A DNA stretch of 64,000 nucleotides, taken from positions 25,288-89,287 of the forward strand of contig JAFVGZ010000030.1 of the NCBI GenBank assembly GCA_017478025.1, written 5' to 3'. Positions 32,871 through 45,900 of the stretch are shown one piece after another. Every line of letters begins with the position of its first letter. The first letter of the stretch is position 1. Below the pieces are notes generated by a model. The model saw nothing but the letters and a program-made list of their open reading frames with translations, was not told where the DNA came from and did no database searches. The position numbers were made by a program, and so were the translations under genes. Origin of the DNA: Prevotella sp. (GTDB lineage Bacteria; Bacteroidota; Bacteroidia; Bacteroidales; Bacteroidaceae).

Positions 32871-34622
32871 ATGCGCGCGAGGAATGATATCATATACATC
32901 CTGTTTTATCTGCTGCCGGGCATGACTGTTGTGTCGTGTTCGTCGTCAGACGACATGGGTTATGATGTCGTGGACTCAGCGGTGGCGACAGCACAGCCCA
33001 TAGACCTGCTGGTCAGCGTCGGCGAAAGGGCTATGAAGAACAGCCAGGCAACACCCGTCACACGCAGCGGAACGTCAACATTCCCAGGCATAGAGCTGAT
33101 GGTGGCGATACCTTTCCACACCAACGGCAACAACACAAAGGTAGCGGTGACCGACGAACCGCTGATAGACCTTGTGGGAGCAGATGAGGGAGACATAGCA
33201 AAAGAGTACGAGACAGAAAAATATAACACTTACTACGTGGACCGCTGCCACCTGATGACCGGCACGAACCGCATGCTGGTCTATGGCAAAGCGAAACCCG
33301 CACACACCGACCAAGCATACAACCCCGCCGTCCACGGTAAGTTGAGCAACCTGCCCACCATTCGCACTAAGACAGAGAACATCACATTCAGCCTGTCATC
33401 GATACGCGAATCAACGGAGGCACACGCTGATGCCAAAGCATTGGCAAGCTATATGACCACAATTGCCAACACCACGGGGTGGAGCATGACGGAAGACCCC
33501 ACGCTGCTGAGCCACTATAAGCACTTCATCAATGCCGACAATGAGGGGGGCAGCGGACTGATGAGCGGTGCGGCAGCAAACATCAAGGCCTTCGTGGCAG
33601 AGCTGAAAACAAAGCTGCTGGAAAGACAGGCTACTGCTGACAGCGAGCTCAGCACATTAATCAGCGCCATCATCACAAATATAGGCGACGGTACAGCCAT
33701 CAGCAGCAACACCTACCCACGCTCTATCGGGCTGCCTGACGGAGCAGCAGTCATGAGATGGACAATAGACCAGAATACAGGAAATGGCAAGTTTGAGGTA
33801 AGAACCACAACGACACACCTTGACAACATCAACGGCATCAACCGCTATACCTATCCCGCCGAGATGATGTTCTTTACCGACAGCCCCATACGCACATCAG
33901 CAGAGGAAGTGCAGAAGGCTACCTATCAGAATAATACGGACAAGTTGTGGCCCGCCTTCCTCGATACATATTACAAAGGCCCCACAGCCGTCAATACGAA
34001 TACGAAGGCCGTAGCAGTGGAGAATCCCCTGCAGTACGGCGTTGCACAACTGAAGCTGACGCTGACAACCATGAGCTCACCGCTGAAGGATGCGAAAGAC
34101 GAGACAGTGACCGATGCCAGCATGACAACGCTGCCCATGACGGGGCTTATCATAGGCGGACAGCACACCGTGGGTCACGACATGAAGCCGCGTGGAGCTC
34201 AGACCGATGTCGATGGGCGCTTCATATATGAGTCAACCGTAGATGGCACGAACTATTCGACAGAAGGTTACAAGACCAGCACGCTGGTGCTGCAGTCATA
34301 CGACGGCGAGAAAGTGCCGGTCATACTGGAGTTTGAGAACAATACAGGCCACGCCTTCACCGGCAAGGACGGCACCGTCTATCCCGGAACGCGCTTCTAC
34401 CTCATCGGTATGACAGACCCTGCCGACCCCACCGTAACAGGTTCGGGCGAATGTGCCGGCCGCGTGTTCACACAGGACTACACAACCACCATGACGATGA
34501 AAGTGACATCGCTCGCCAAGGCCTATACGTGCATGCCCGACCTGCTGGCACCACGCCTGGAAGTAGGCGTACAGGTGGTGACGAAATGGATACAGGCAAC
34601 AGCTGTAAACGTACCATTATAG
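32871..34622 (+). CDS. Second FimA-type fimbrial subunit (Fimbrillin_C-like)
   Basis: 583 aa. Lipobox VVSC (Cys23), SSSDD spacer, Thr-Arg site PVTRSGTST (Arg65) and FPGIELMVAIPF. The C-terminal region (FENNTGHAFTGKDGTVYPGTRFYLIGMTDP, RVFTQDYTTTMTMKVTSLAKAYTCMPDLLAPRLEVGVQV) matches the same domain as the subunit at 29360-31624. It is a paralog of that gene separated by the anchor; it may be an accessory subunit or an alternative shaft protein. The composite repeat fills the 130-bp gap upstream. Confidence 0.85.
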   Translation: MRARNDIIYILFYLLPGMTVVSCSSSDDMGYDVVDSAVATAQPIDLLVSVGERAMKNSQATPVTRSGTSTFPGIELMVAIPFHTNGNNTKVAVTDEPLIDLVGADEGDIAKEYETEKYNTYYVDRCHLMTGTNRMLVYGKAKPAHTDQAYNPAVHGKLSNLPTIRTKTENITFSLSSIRESTEAHADAKALASYMTTIANTTGWSMTEDPTLLSHYKHFINADNEGGSGLMSGAAANIKAFVAELKTKLLERQATADSELSTLISAIITNIGDGTAISSNTYPRSIGLPDGAAVMRWTIDQNTGNGKFEVRTTTTHLDNINGINRYTYPAEMMFFTDSPIRTSAEEVQKATYQNNTDKLWPAFLDTYYKGPTAVNTNTKAVAVENPLQYGVAQLKLTLTTMSSPLKDAKDETVTDASMTTLPMTGLIIGGQHTVGHDMKPRGAQTDVDGRFIYESTVDGTNYSTEGYKTSTLVLQSYDGEKVPVILEFENNTGHAFTGKDGTVYPGTRFYLIGMTDPADPTVTGSGECAGRVFTQDYTTTMTMKVTSLAKAYTCMPDLLAPRLEVGVQVVTKWIQATAVNVPL

Positions 34623-34635
34623 AAAAAACATAATA

Positions 34636-35796
34636 TTGAAGAACAGAACACTAACATACCCGCTATGGCTCCTGACCTGCATGCTGGTGCTGATGCTGGC
34701 AGCCTGCAGTTCCTCAGACGGGGGAGAGCTGGGTGGCGGCACGGAGAGACAGTCCGCCAAGCTGGCGATATATGTCTATGCTCCTGAGCAGGCCTCAGCA
34801 CATACCCGTGCCGACGAGGGAGAAGTGGACCCTGTCAACAACACCGCCAACGAGGGCATCATCAAGAGCCTGAAGCTGTGGATATATGAAACGGAAACGG
34901 GAAACAAAGTAGGCTATTTCAATACTGAGGATGTGGAAGCGCTGAATGAAGGTCAGGGAGCTACGTACCAGATACCCGTCAGCGATGAGTTTGCTGCCAA
35001 CAAGCCCGAAGTGGATGTCTATGTGATGGCTAATGTGACAGAGAGCAACTGCGGCGTAGGCACGCTGAACGAAAACACCAGCCGCGCAGACCTGATAGAA
35101 GGTGCCAAGATATCCGGGCACTTCGGACTGGGTGACAGAGTGAAAAGTGTTCCCGCAGACGGACTGCCGTTTGCAGGAAAGCTGACAACACAGTCGGTGG
35201 TGGGCGATGCCCCGGCATTGCGTGTGGGAACAGAAGCGGAGCCATCTACTGTAGAGCTGACCCGCGCCGTATCAAAGCTGCGCTTCGTCTTTTCAAAGGC
35301 GACAGGCTCACCGGAGGTCAGAATTACCGGCATCAAGATAGATGCCGAGATGATACCCAATGAGGAGTATCTGTTCAAGGCACCGGAAACTGTGATCTAT
35401 AATGCTTCGGAGTCTGAGCTGCTGTCATCTGCCATTGCCGACGTTGCAGAGACAGCAGACCCGTTAGTGTATAGCTATGATAGCCAGGACGCTCAGGACT
35501 ATGAAGACCTGATAAACGGAGCGGCAAGTAAACAACCCGATCCTGAGGTGACAGTATATGGGCCCATCTACCTGCGCGAGAGCGACAAAAAGCTGACAGG
35601 CACCATTACATACAGTCTTGACGGCGGCAGCGAACAGAGCCAGCCGTTTGAGATGAATCTGGCAGGCGACTTCAAACGCAACCACACATGGATAGTCTAT
35701 GCCTACTATGCCGGCAGCGGCGACCTGAAGGTGCAGACCATCTACGTCAAAAACTGGAAGGGCAGAGAAGTCAATCGGGACTTTTATAATTGGTAA
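34636..35796 (+). CDS. Fimbrillin-like lipoprotein with TTG start
   Basis: 386 aa. No ATG gives a usable leader: the first in-frame ATG lies only nine residues before the lipid Cys. The TTG at 34636 yields MKNRTLTYPLWLLTCMLVLMLAAC, a good lipoprotein signal (Cys24), so a TTG start is called. A Thr-Arg site (HTRADEGE, Arg58) follows. The body has FimA-like features (IIKSLKLWIYETETGNKVGYF, VDVYVMANVTE, ELTRAVSKLRFVF) and ends YAYYAGSGDLKVQTIYVKNW. It starts 13 nt after the previous stop, so it is co-transcribed. Likely an accessory or tip pilus subunit. Confidence 0.82.
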   Translation: MKNRTLTYPLWLLTCMLVLMLAACSSSDGGELGGGTERQSAKLAIYVYAPEQASAHTRADEGEVDPVNNTANEGIIKSLKLWIYETETGNKVGYFNTEDVEALNEGQGATYQIPVSDEFAANKPEVDVYVMANVTESNCGVGTLNENTSRADLIEGAKISGHFGLGDRVKSVPADGLPFAGKLTTQSVVGDAPALRVGTEAEPSTVELTRAVSKLRFVFSKATGSPEVRITGIKIDAEMIPNEEYLFKAPETVIYNASESELLSSAIADVAETADPLVYSYDSQDAQDYEDLINGAASKQPDPEVTVYGPIYLRESDKKLTGTITYSLDGGSEQSQPFEMNLAGDFKRNHTWIVYAYYAGSGDLKVQTIYVKNWKGREVNRDFYNW

Positions 35797-35822
35797 TGAT
35801 TAATGCAAAATGCAAAATGCTT
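35795..35822. repeat. Short heptamer array AATGCAA
   Basis: About four 7-bp units (AATGATT, AATGCAA, AATGCAA, AATGCTT) between two lipoprotein genes. Confidence 0.75.
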
Positions 35823-35827
35823 AACGA

Positions 35828-36865
35828 ATGAATAAAATGAGAGTAAATAAAGACGTTATCAGCATCCTGCTTATGGCTATGGCCATGTTGCTGAATGCCT
35901 GTTCATCGGATGATTCCGATGCAGGGGCAGACGCTACGATGACACAGGTGCAGGTGATGGCCTATGCTCCCCAATATATAGACAAAGAGGCATCCACCCG
36001 TGCCGTGCCTTCAGGCTTCAGCGCCTACACGCCTGACAGGGGTACGACCATGAGCATGTATATGCTACAGGCGGGAGACACGGCACCATACGCGGAGAAA
36101 CGACTGAGATACAACTCCAGTTGGAGTGCCTACTTTGACGTATTGAATAACACAGACTATACCGTCTATGGCTTTATGCCCAAAGCAGAGGGTATGACAA
36201 GCAGTCTCACAGGCGTCACCGCAAACGGCGCCACCCTGACCATCACCGGCGTCAAGCCCGTGACCACCGATGACATCTGCGTAATAACAGGTGTAAATGA
36301 TACTGAGGCAAACCTGAAGGAAGGCATCTTCAATTGGTATCATGATGTCAATAACGCTAACTTCTACATGTATCTGCTGATGGATCATGTCTTTGCCTCG
36401 GTAAAGTTCAGTATGAAAATAGATGCCAACTTCGCCAAGATACGCAGCATCAAGCTGAAGACCATGACGCTGAGCGTCAACAAAGGAAGCGTCAGCGTCA
36501 CCGTGCCTCTGACCCACAACACAACAGGTGCGAGTCCTGTGGGCGACGTCACGTACGCTTCTTCCGGCACAAGCTATCAGTCGGAGATATTCAACAATAC
36601 AGAGGGTCTGCAGCTGAGCAGCACGCCCACCGACATAACGGCCTGCTTCGCCCCCACCCTGTCCGATGAACTGACACTGGTCAGCACATACGACGTGTAT
36701 GACAGCAAGGGAAACCTGATACGTCAGAACTGCACGGCAACAAACAAGCTTCCCAACCTGAACGCACAACGCGGTGAGAGGGTACAGCTAAACATAACAG
36801 TCAACCCGACCTATCTGTATGTGATGTCAGACAAGGATTTAGACAACCTGTTTGTCATTCAGTAG
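35828..36865 (+). CDS. Fimbrillin-family lipoprotein (Mfa-like) upstream of giant gene
   Basis: 345 aa. Lipobox LNAC (Cys25), SSDDSD spacer, Thr-Arg site (ASTRAVPSG, Arg58). The body has Mfa_like_1 traits: TDYTVYGFMPKAEG, FYMYLLMDHVFASVKFSMKID, LNAQRGERVQLNITVNPTYLYVMSD. It is the last small gene before the 3,906-aa protein, 75 nt upstream of its start, and so occupies the same position as the fimbrillin at 21250-22251 relative to its giant neighbour. A tip subunit or a carrier for the giant protein are possible roles. Confidence 0.83.
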   Translation: MNKMRVNKDVISILLMAMAMLLNACSSDDSDAGADATMTQVQVMAYAPQYIDKEASTRAVPSGFSAYTPDRGTTMSMYMLQAGDTAPYAEKRLRYNSSWSAYFDVLNNTDYTVYGFMPKAEGMTSSLTGVTANGATLTITGVKPVTTDDICVITGVNDTEANLKEGIFNWYHDVNNANFYMYLLMDHVFASVKFSMKIDANFAKIRSIKLKTMTLSVNKGSVSVTVPLTHNTTGASPVGDVTYASSGTSYQSEIFNNTEGLQLSSTPTDITACFAPTLSDELTLVSTYDVYDSKGNLIRQNCTATNKLPNLNAQRGERVQLNITVNPTYLYVMSDKDLDNLFVIQ

Positions 36866-36940
36866 ATAGACGCGACTTTGGGCGGGGCTCTGTTAATTCC
36901 CGCCTTTAGAACGAAACAGAATCAGAAAAAGAAAAGATTG

Positions 36941-39900
36941 ATGAAGAGAATAACAACCATACTACTGCTGCTTTGTCTGTCTGCATCGCTGATGCAGGCG
37001 CAGATACTCATTGGCGGCAACGTGTATGGTGGTGGAAATGCCGGAAATACGGGGGGCAGCTCAAAGGTAAATATCTATTCCGGCAACCTGCATGCTGTTT
37101 TTGCCGGTGCCCGCATGGCTGATGTCGGCGGTTCTTCCTTCGTACACCTTGACGGTGAACACGCCTCTGACTATATCCTCATAGATTACGTCTATGGCGG
37201 TAACGATATCGCCGGAACCATCGGCACTTCTGACGAAATACCAACAGAACTGACGAAAGTAGGCAAAACAGCAGGCCTTAATAACATTGACAACACCTGG
37301 AACGCCTTTGTGCGCATATCCACCAAGATGGATGGTGATGCCGAGGCTGCTGATGCCCAGAAGATTTATGTAGGCCAGCTCTTCGGTGGCGGTAACGGCT
37401 ACTATACCTACGAGCCACAGCCCTCTGGACCTGGTACGGTTGTCAAGAATGTGGATACGGGTGAAGTGGAAGTTTCCAGTACGAATGAATTGTCATCACC
37501 GAAACTCGGTAAGACCTACCTGGAACTTCTTGGCGGCTCTATCGTCTATGCCTATGGTGGAGGTAATGATGCCACTATCACCGACAAGACGGTCATTTGC
37601 CTCGACAACCCAAGCGAGGTGGTCAATAGCATCAAGGACACTCGCGTAACGACAGAGGGGGGAGGTGAACTGCTTACCGAAGAGCGCTTCCAAACAATGA
37701 GAATCAATACCACCCTCTCCTATCCAAGCAGTGATGCCTTCCAGATAGGTCGTTTCTTTGGCGGAAACAACAAGGCAGATATGGCTATCCGTCCCCGATG
37801 GAACCTGCAAAGGGGTAAAATCCGTAACCTCTACGGCGGCGGTAACGAGGGACGCATGACCAGTCCTGAGGGTCTGCTGCTACAGGTAGAAGGTGCCGGA
37901 ATGGTAGTCGATAATGTCTTTGGCGGTTGTCGTAAGGCAGATGTGAAGCCTCTCTATAATAACGACGATGATACCCCCGTGCCTTACAACGAGGTGGCAT
38001 TGGATCCTGAGGATAACCCGAACAACATTCCGGCAGGCTATGCAGCCCGCGTCAGAGTGCTGGCAGGTCACGTAAACAATGTCTATGGCGGTAACGATAT
38101 CTCAGGCAACGTATATGCCGGTAACACCGTAGGTATCCGTACCCGCATCTACGGCGATGTATATGGCGGCGGTAACGGCTCGTATGCCTATACTGACAAC
38201 CCTGAGCTGAAGAATGATCCACGTTGGAGCGACTTATACTACAATCCTGATGAGGTTCTTACGGCAGCAGGCATAACAGGAGTTCCAAATGATCTCAAGT
38301 CAGTCACAGCCCTCAACCTTATCCGTCCTAACGCGGAGAAGGTGTCTATCCTCGTCAGAGGTGATGACGAAGACCATCTTGCCATCGTGGATGGCGGTCT
38401 CTATGTGGGTGGTAACAGCGCCTCACTGCGACAGAATGTTGAAGGCATTCCAGCGGCTGACCAGACGCACATCAAGATCGGTTCATACTCCATCATCGAC
38501 AACGTGTTCCTCGGCAACAACGGTGAGAACATGATCAAGTACGGTCCGGCTGACGCATCTGGTCATAACGAAGGTGTGCTGCGTACAATGAAGAAGCAAC
38601 TCAATGAAGTAGATCCAGATAAGTATGCAGGCAACACCAGTTCATTCAGCTCCATAAATTTGCTGGACGAGGATGTCTTTGCCAAATACATGGAAGGCTG
38701 CGCCATGAAGGTGAAATCAACCGTTGTCTTCGAGAGCAGAGCTAACGGAGACGCAGTCGATTACATACCTTATACCACCATGTTCGGATCTTTCGTCTGC
38801 GGCGGTAACGTGGGAAGCATGATTACTGAGGGTAAGACGACTATCAACTTTAACGACGAGGTGGTTATATATAACAGAGTTGTAGGCGGCTGTAACAACG
38901 CTTTGGTGAAACCTACATCATATAATGCCATCTATGAAGGCGGACTGTTAGGCGCCCCCGACCCGGCACCGACAGGTTCACCTAATGGAGCTATCGGCGA
39001 CAAACTGGAGCTGAACTTCGCAGGTCTGAAGATACAGCCCAAGCGTTGGAATACTGATCACACAAAACTGATATGGAACACCATCAGTTCTTCAACAGAA
39101 GAGCCTGTCACTCCCGTAACAGAAGGCCCGGCAACCATCAGTAGCGATGAGGACCTTGACCGTCGTTTCGATGGTGGTAATATCTATGGCGGTTGCTACA
39201 CCAGCGGTATCGTAAACGGTAACGTCGTAATAAACATCAACAGTGATATCGTTGACCGCGATATTCTCTTCGACAAAGTGGAAGAGGACGATACCGGTGA
39301 GGACAAGCTCTATGGTAACGACCAGTATCACATACAGGAGCGACGCAGCGGCGTCATACTTTCCGAGCAAGGTATGGATGTGTTAGGTAAAGCGCTCAAT
39401 GTCTTTGGCGGCGGCAAGGGTATAGATACCGAGATATGGGGTTCTACCACCATCAACCTGAATCGTGGCTATATGTTCCAGATATTCGGTGGCAGCGAGG
39501 AAGGCGCCATCGGTAAGGGAGTACACAGCGGGACGGAGAGGAGTTACACCTATGACTCAAGGTACAGCACCTACATCAACCTGAAGGGCCCTATTGCCGG
39601 TGACTCAAGAAAAAACAAGAAAAGTGAGGACATCGCTGAATGCGAGTTTATGTATGGCGGCGGTTTCTTAGGTCTTACAGCGGGTAACTGTATCATCAAC
39701 CTGGGCAACGGACGTATCTTCGACTCCTTCGCCGGAGCATGTAATGCCGACGTCCTCGGACATACAGAGACATACGTCGGCACCAACGGTTTCCCATACG
39801 TCCGTGACTTCGTATATGGCGGTAACGACCTCGGTGGAAAAATCCAGGGAACAGCCAACTTTGACAGCCGCCTGCGCAATGCGACAGTTCGCAGCAAGGT

Positions 39901-42900
39901 GTATAATACCGATATGCTCAACGCCTCTGCATATATAGAATATGTACAGGGACGCGTGGAAAAGATATTCGGTGGCGCATACGGTGTGTATGACTATAAG
40001 GACACTCACTTCCGTACATACTTCGACGAGGACGGTCACGCAAAGACCGGCTACCATAAGCCATTCCTTGAGAGGGCCTTTATCAACTTCCGTCCTAACG
40101 AGTCGAACAACTCACTGAATACCGTAAAGCAGATATACGGTGCCGGTCAGGGATACCTCGGTGAGGAAGAGGAGGACCTGATGCAGAACAGCAGCTATAT
40201 CCTCATCGACGTGCCACAGACCATGGGGACCTATCATGACACCGAGATATTCGGTGCCGGAGAGAGTGGTGGTGTAGGTATGGGTGTAGAAAAAGCCACT
40301 GCTGACGCACCAGCAACAGCACATAAGGCATCAGCAATCATCGACCTGCTGAGCGGACAGTTCAAGGCGGTCTATGGCGGTAGTTATCAGGAGGGTGTGA
40401 CACGACGTACGGTGGTAAATGTGCCTGCGGGTTCTACATTCAAGGCAGAGGCTATCTTCGGCGGCGCTTACGGCCTGTATAACGAATATCCGTGCGACGT
40501 ATATGAGGCAAATGTCAACTGGAACAGTAGCGATGCCATCGTGGGTGGCTACCGCACGGGGCTCTATGGCGGCAACAACAACTGCCGCCGCACATTCTAT
40601 GGCCGTGTGAACGTCAATGCTCCGGTATATTATGACAAGGAAAATGAATACTACGCAACCGTCTATGGTGCCGGTTTCGGTAAGGACACCTGGTCACAAT
40701 ACACAGAGGTGAACCTGAACAACACCGCTCGCGTATATGAGGTATATGGTGGCGGTCAGCTTGGGCGCGTGATGAACAAGAAGTCCGTTGATGAATGGGC
40801 AGCAGAAGCTGATGCGGCAGCCGCAGCAGCCAGCACTACAGCCCAACACATTGACCTCTCTCTCGGTACAGGCTATACCGACACTGGTTTGGATAATCCT
40901 TTGGCAACAGCCAGAAACGGCAAGAAATACAACACCAACGTAATCATCAACCAAGGTGCTGATGTCTGTGGATATATGTATCAGGGGAGCCTCAGCGGTG
41001 CCTACGCATACGGTGGCGGATTAGGTGACGAGAAAACTCCGAATACCGGTGACGTTCACGGAACAACCTACATAGCTCTGCTTGGCGGTAAGGTAACAAA
41101 GGACCTCTACGCCGCAGGAACCGTGGGTTCGGTGAACAATAAGTATTCAGTAGCTACTGATGACTTTGATCAGACATTTATCGCCTCAACCAATGCCTAT
41201 ATCGAGGGCGGCACGGCGCGTAACGTCTATGGCGGCGGCTGGAAGGGTAGCGTAGGCTATCATGTGGGCGCTATCAGCGACACCCCAACAGGTGATGTCC
41301 TTGGTGAGACACACGTCGTCATCGGCAAGAAAGACGGTGACAGCTTTATCAACGGCATCCCTGCCATCGAACGTAATGCATACGGCGGAGGCGAGGGAGG
41401 TGCTGTCTTCGGTACTGCAAATATCACCATGAACAAGGGCTTTATAGGCTATCGTCGCTTCTCAAGCACACCGACAACGGATACAGACCTTGACTATATA
41501 CAGGTAGGCTCTGACTACTATCAAGAGAAGCTGCACGACGAGACATGGTCTGGCGATGGCACAAACCGCCTTTATGACAGTGGATGCATCTTCGGCGGCG
41601 GATATATCGACAACAGTAGTGTTGACCGGACCAAAGTCAAGATGTATGGCGGTCACGTGCGCAACGCTCTCTTCGGCGGCGGAGAGATTGCCGCTGTAGG
41701 CCGTGGTGTCATTCTTGCTACCGGCCAGGACAACAGCATTCGCACCCTGAAGGGTATCTATAAAGCTGGCAAGTCGTCAGTAGAACTCTTTGAGGGCAAC
41801 GTACACCGCAACGTATTCGGTGGCGGCCGCGGATATAACAACCTCGGTGAGGGCGGCACACTCTACTCTGACGGTTACGTATTCGGACAGACAGAGGTGC
41901 ACGTGCACGGCGGTACTATTGGTACAGCCAAGGAACTGGCACGCGAGAACGGCAACGTCTTCGGTGGCGGCGATATCGGTTATGTGTATAGCGCATACGA
42001 GGAAAACGGTAAGCTCTTTGTCGGCATCAAGGACGGTAAACGTTACGACAACAAATATGAGGGCTACTATTATGCCTATGATTTGGAGCAAGGTCTATCC
42101 CCTGAGAATTATAAACCTTACATTCCAGCTGATTTCGTCTATGACGAGCACGACCAAAAATGGGTTATGGATAATGGCGAGTATGTGCTTACCGAGGACT
42201 GCAAGGTGCTGATTGAGCCTTATTGTAGGGCAACGTCTGCCGTTACCATCAATGGTCATAACTATGCCGTAGGTGACTATGTCCCTACTACCGACCTTCA
42301 TTACTTAGGCAACAAGAACGATGATAAAACCCGTTGGGAGAGTTTGGATGATACAGGTATCACCATCTTCAACGCTGTATTTGCCGGTGGTAACACATCT
42401 TCGGGTTCTTCTACCGTCTATGCCAACACCACTACGGTATTCGGCAACGCTACGGCATCTATACACGACGTATATCACCGCGACCTGATAACGCTTGGTA
42501 CAGGACATACGGGTGGCCTGTATGGCGATGGTAACCTCACCTTCGTGGATGGCTATCGTGGTCTGAACATTACAAACTATGGTACAGACTATTATAACAT
42601 TTCCAAAGAGATTACGTATAACCAATATAAACTCCTTCCTGAACGCGAGGCAGACTACTATCAGCTGAAGTATAAGTGTATCCTGCAGTGTCAGGATAAG
42701 GATGGTACATACTACTATCCGGCAGGTGGTGAGCACAGTAAGGCTTCTACGCTGACCATTGACGACTTGCTGACGTTGTTTGAGGGAGTCAAGGACGGCA
42801 GTGTCGATCTCCTTCTTACTAATACAACAACGGGTGAGAAGTATCCTAACCCCGCCTATTGGGAGCAAAACGGTGTTGTTCCTGTCTATGCTGGCCGTCT

Positions 42901-45900
42901 GATGAACACCATCCAGCGTGCAGACTTCTGTGGCGTCTTCGGTAGCCGTATGGTGATGCAGGGAGCACAGGATCGTGTGCCAGAGATAGTGGATCACACC
43001 AACTACACCATCAACCGTGTGCGTGAGGTATCACTCAACCATAAAACATCCGTTATCGAAAGCGACAAGGCTTTGAAGGAAGGCAAAAGTGAGGCAGCTG
43101 ACATCATGGACCAGAATCCTGAGGATTTCGTGGATAAGGACAAGGCTATTCACGGCAACTACTTCGGCATCTACAGCATCGTGAACTACTTAGGAGCCCT
43201 CACCAGTGACGCATTTTTCCTGCCTGAGAAGAATATACGCTACACCGAAAACGCCTCGAATGACGACTACAAGACAGATTCCAAGGCATACAACAATGGT
43301 GGTACAGCAGTCGCTGCTAAGCAATACGGCACAGCATCCTTCTATGACTGGAAGGCAGGCTTCGTCAATGACCGCAAGCGCAACAACGGTACCAGTCATA
43401 ACAAGGTGGCGTTGGCATCAGGTGTATATCTGGAGCTGACGACAGAAAAGAGTACGGGCAATGAACTGTATGAGAAAGACTGGGGCTACATCACTGGTGT
43501 CGTAGAGCTCGACCTTATCAACGTGCAGCCAGGTATGGGTGGCGGCTTCGTATATGCAAAGAACGTACACAAGGTAGGTTCATATACAAAGCATAGCCAC
43601 AACACACTGACAAAGCTGAATGCTGATGCTGTCACCCGACGCGACTTTACATTTGATGGTGCTGAGGTGGAATGGGAGACCTCCGGTAACTTCATCCACA
43701 GTACGCAGACCATTATCGACGACTGCTACAACGTCAGCGGTAAATATAAAGGTAGTGATGCCGTTCCTGCACACTACTGGTTCATCAAGGGTTCGGTATA
43801 TGTCTATGACCAGTATATCTCAGCATACACCGGAGCGCCTAACGCATACAGCGAGACCGTTGACATCCCGCTGACCATCACCGCTGCCTCACACGGTACG
43901 ATGAAGCTGCTCAACGTGATGCCAAACAAGTATGCATACTACTCTACTCCTGGCACGAAACTGGAGGAGGGCAAGAAGATGGTCATCAACGATGTGGAGT
44001 ATCAGCTGAACGATCCTATCAACTACTGGGATTGGTACTTGCTGACTCCAACAGAGAGGAGCCTGTTTGTGAATGAAACATACGTCACCACCGCAGACTG
44101 CAAGTACAGCAGCGAGGATGCTACTGTCATCCCTGCTGGTACAGTAATGTTGCCTTCTGAATACACTGAAGCAAAGGCAGCGCACCCAGATGGTGTTTAC
44201 CATGTGGAGAAGCAGCAGATGGTGGACTTCGACTTCGTATATCGCTCTTCCAACAACATGAGCCACGATATGGGTTACATGCTGACATATAAGGTGAACA
44301 ACCCGACAGACTGGAACACATGGTACACCCTGGCAGAGAGCGCTACTGCAGAAAAGAACCAGACGGGAGGTACAGGCTATGAAGACGGTCCTACCTATCA
44401 TCTGAAGAACAACAGTACAGGCGGCATCCTCGGACAGCGTGAATATGTGGTGAGCAACCTAATCCCTCAGGGTATTTACAACACTTACCAGACGATGAAG
44501 TCGAATCATTCTTCTGCTATCCCTGCTACCGGACAGGCAGAGTTTGAACAAGCATATATAGTCACAAAGGAATATACCAGTGGTGATGTTCATCTGAATG
44601 TCGGTAGCACAGTACCAGAAAACAAGAAGGATGCAATGACCGGCTATGTGGAGCCTGCGTATATCTGCACAGGTACCATACAGCTCAGCAAGACAGAGTT
44701 CATCTATGTGGGCAATCGCATGACGGAGGCAGATAAAGAATCATACAAGACAGCTTATCCTTCGTTGGCTTCTATAATCGAGTCGGATATCGTGCCTGCC
44801 TACTACTGTACTAAGGACGGTAAGTATGGCGGTAACTACTATGAACCGAACAAGAACTATCGTGGATTGGAGGTATGGAGCTCTATGTCGAAAAGTGACC
44901 GCGAGCAGTTTGAATTCAACTATGATGCGTTCGATGTGCTCATTGATCCTCAGTACAGTAACGATGAGAGGAAGAAATACCAGTATGACTCTGCCGCAGG
45001 CACAGAGGCAGCCGCTAAACTGAATCCTGCCGGTTACTCACTTGAAAAGCCTGTTGACTACCAGGCAACATATAATGGTAGTGAAACATCTAAGCATAAC
45101 GGTGTAAAGTTGGAAAATGGTAAGACATATACACGCACAGATTTCGAGAAGCTGCCTAACGAGAAGCGCCACTACACTACTATTGACGTGAAGGAGGCAG
45201 GCGATGTATATGTTGTCAACGAGACATTCCAGGTGGGCAGCACGATATACGTTGTGGGCACCGTAATCTCTGCAAGCACGTATAGCAGTTTGGGTGACTC
45301 TGATAAGGAAAATATCACCACCCTGAAATTTGACACTACGGAGACGGGCACATATCACTACTGCCGCGAGAACTACACCGTAGGTGAAAATACAGAGGGT
45401 GTCACTGTTACAGGCGTTGAAGGTATTAATGCTAAAAAAGTTGGCACCTACAGCGATGGTGCTAGTGTCCCTGTAGGTCTCGTTATCACAGATAACAACT
45501 ACACTGCTCTTAAGAACTGGCAGACGGACTTCACCATCCACGGTATAGCTCCTACGGAGACCAGTACGCTCTATGTGAGCCGCTTCTCTGACATCTTCGA
45601 CCTCTCGAAGGAGAAGATTATCACCGTAATATATGAGTACAACTATGAGGAGACCAACTTATCTGGTACGACCGTTACTCCTGTCACTGAGCGCCACGTG
45701 GTGAATATCCACGTGCTGTTCAAGAGCGGTATCCCAACCGTTGAGGACATCAAGGCTCCGCAGATTGTGCTGCCGGGTACATTTGTCGGCGTACGTGAGC
45801 CACACGTCACACCGGGTGCTTACGAGGTGACAGGCGGTGGATGGAAACTCTTTGAGAAAGCCAGTGATGCAGAGAGCCATATCAACGGTATAGAATACAC

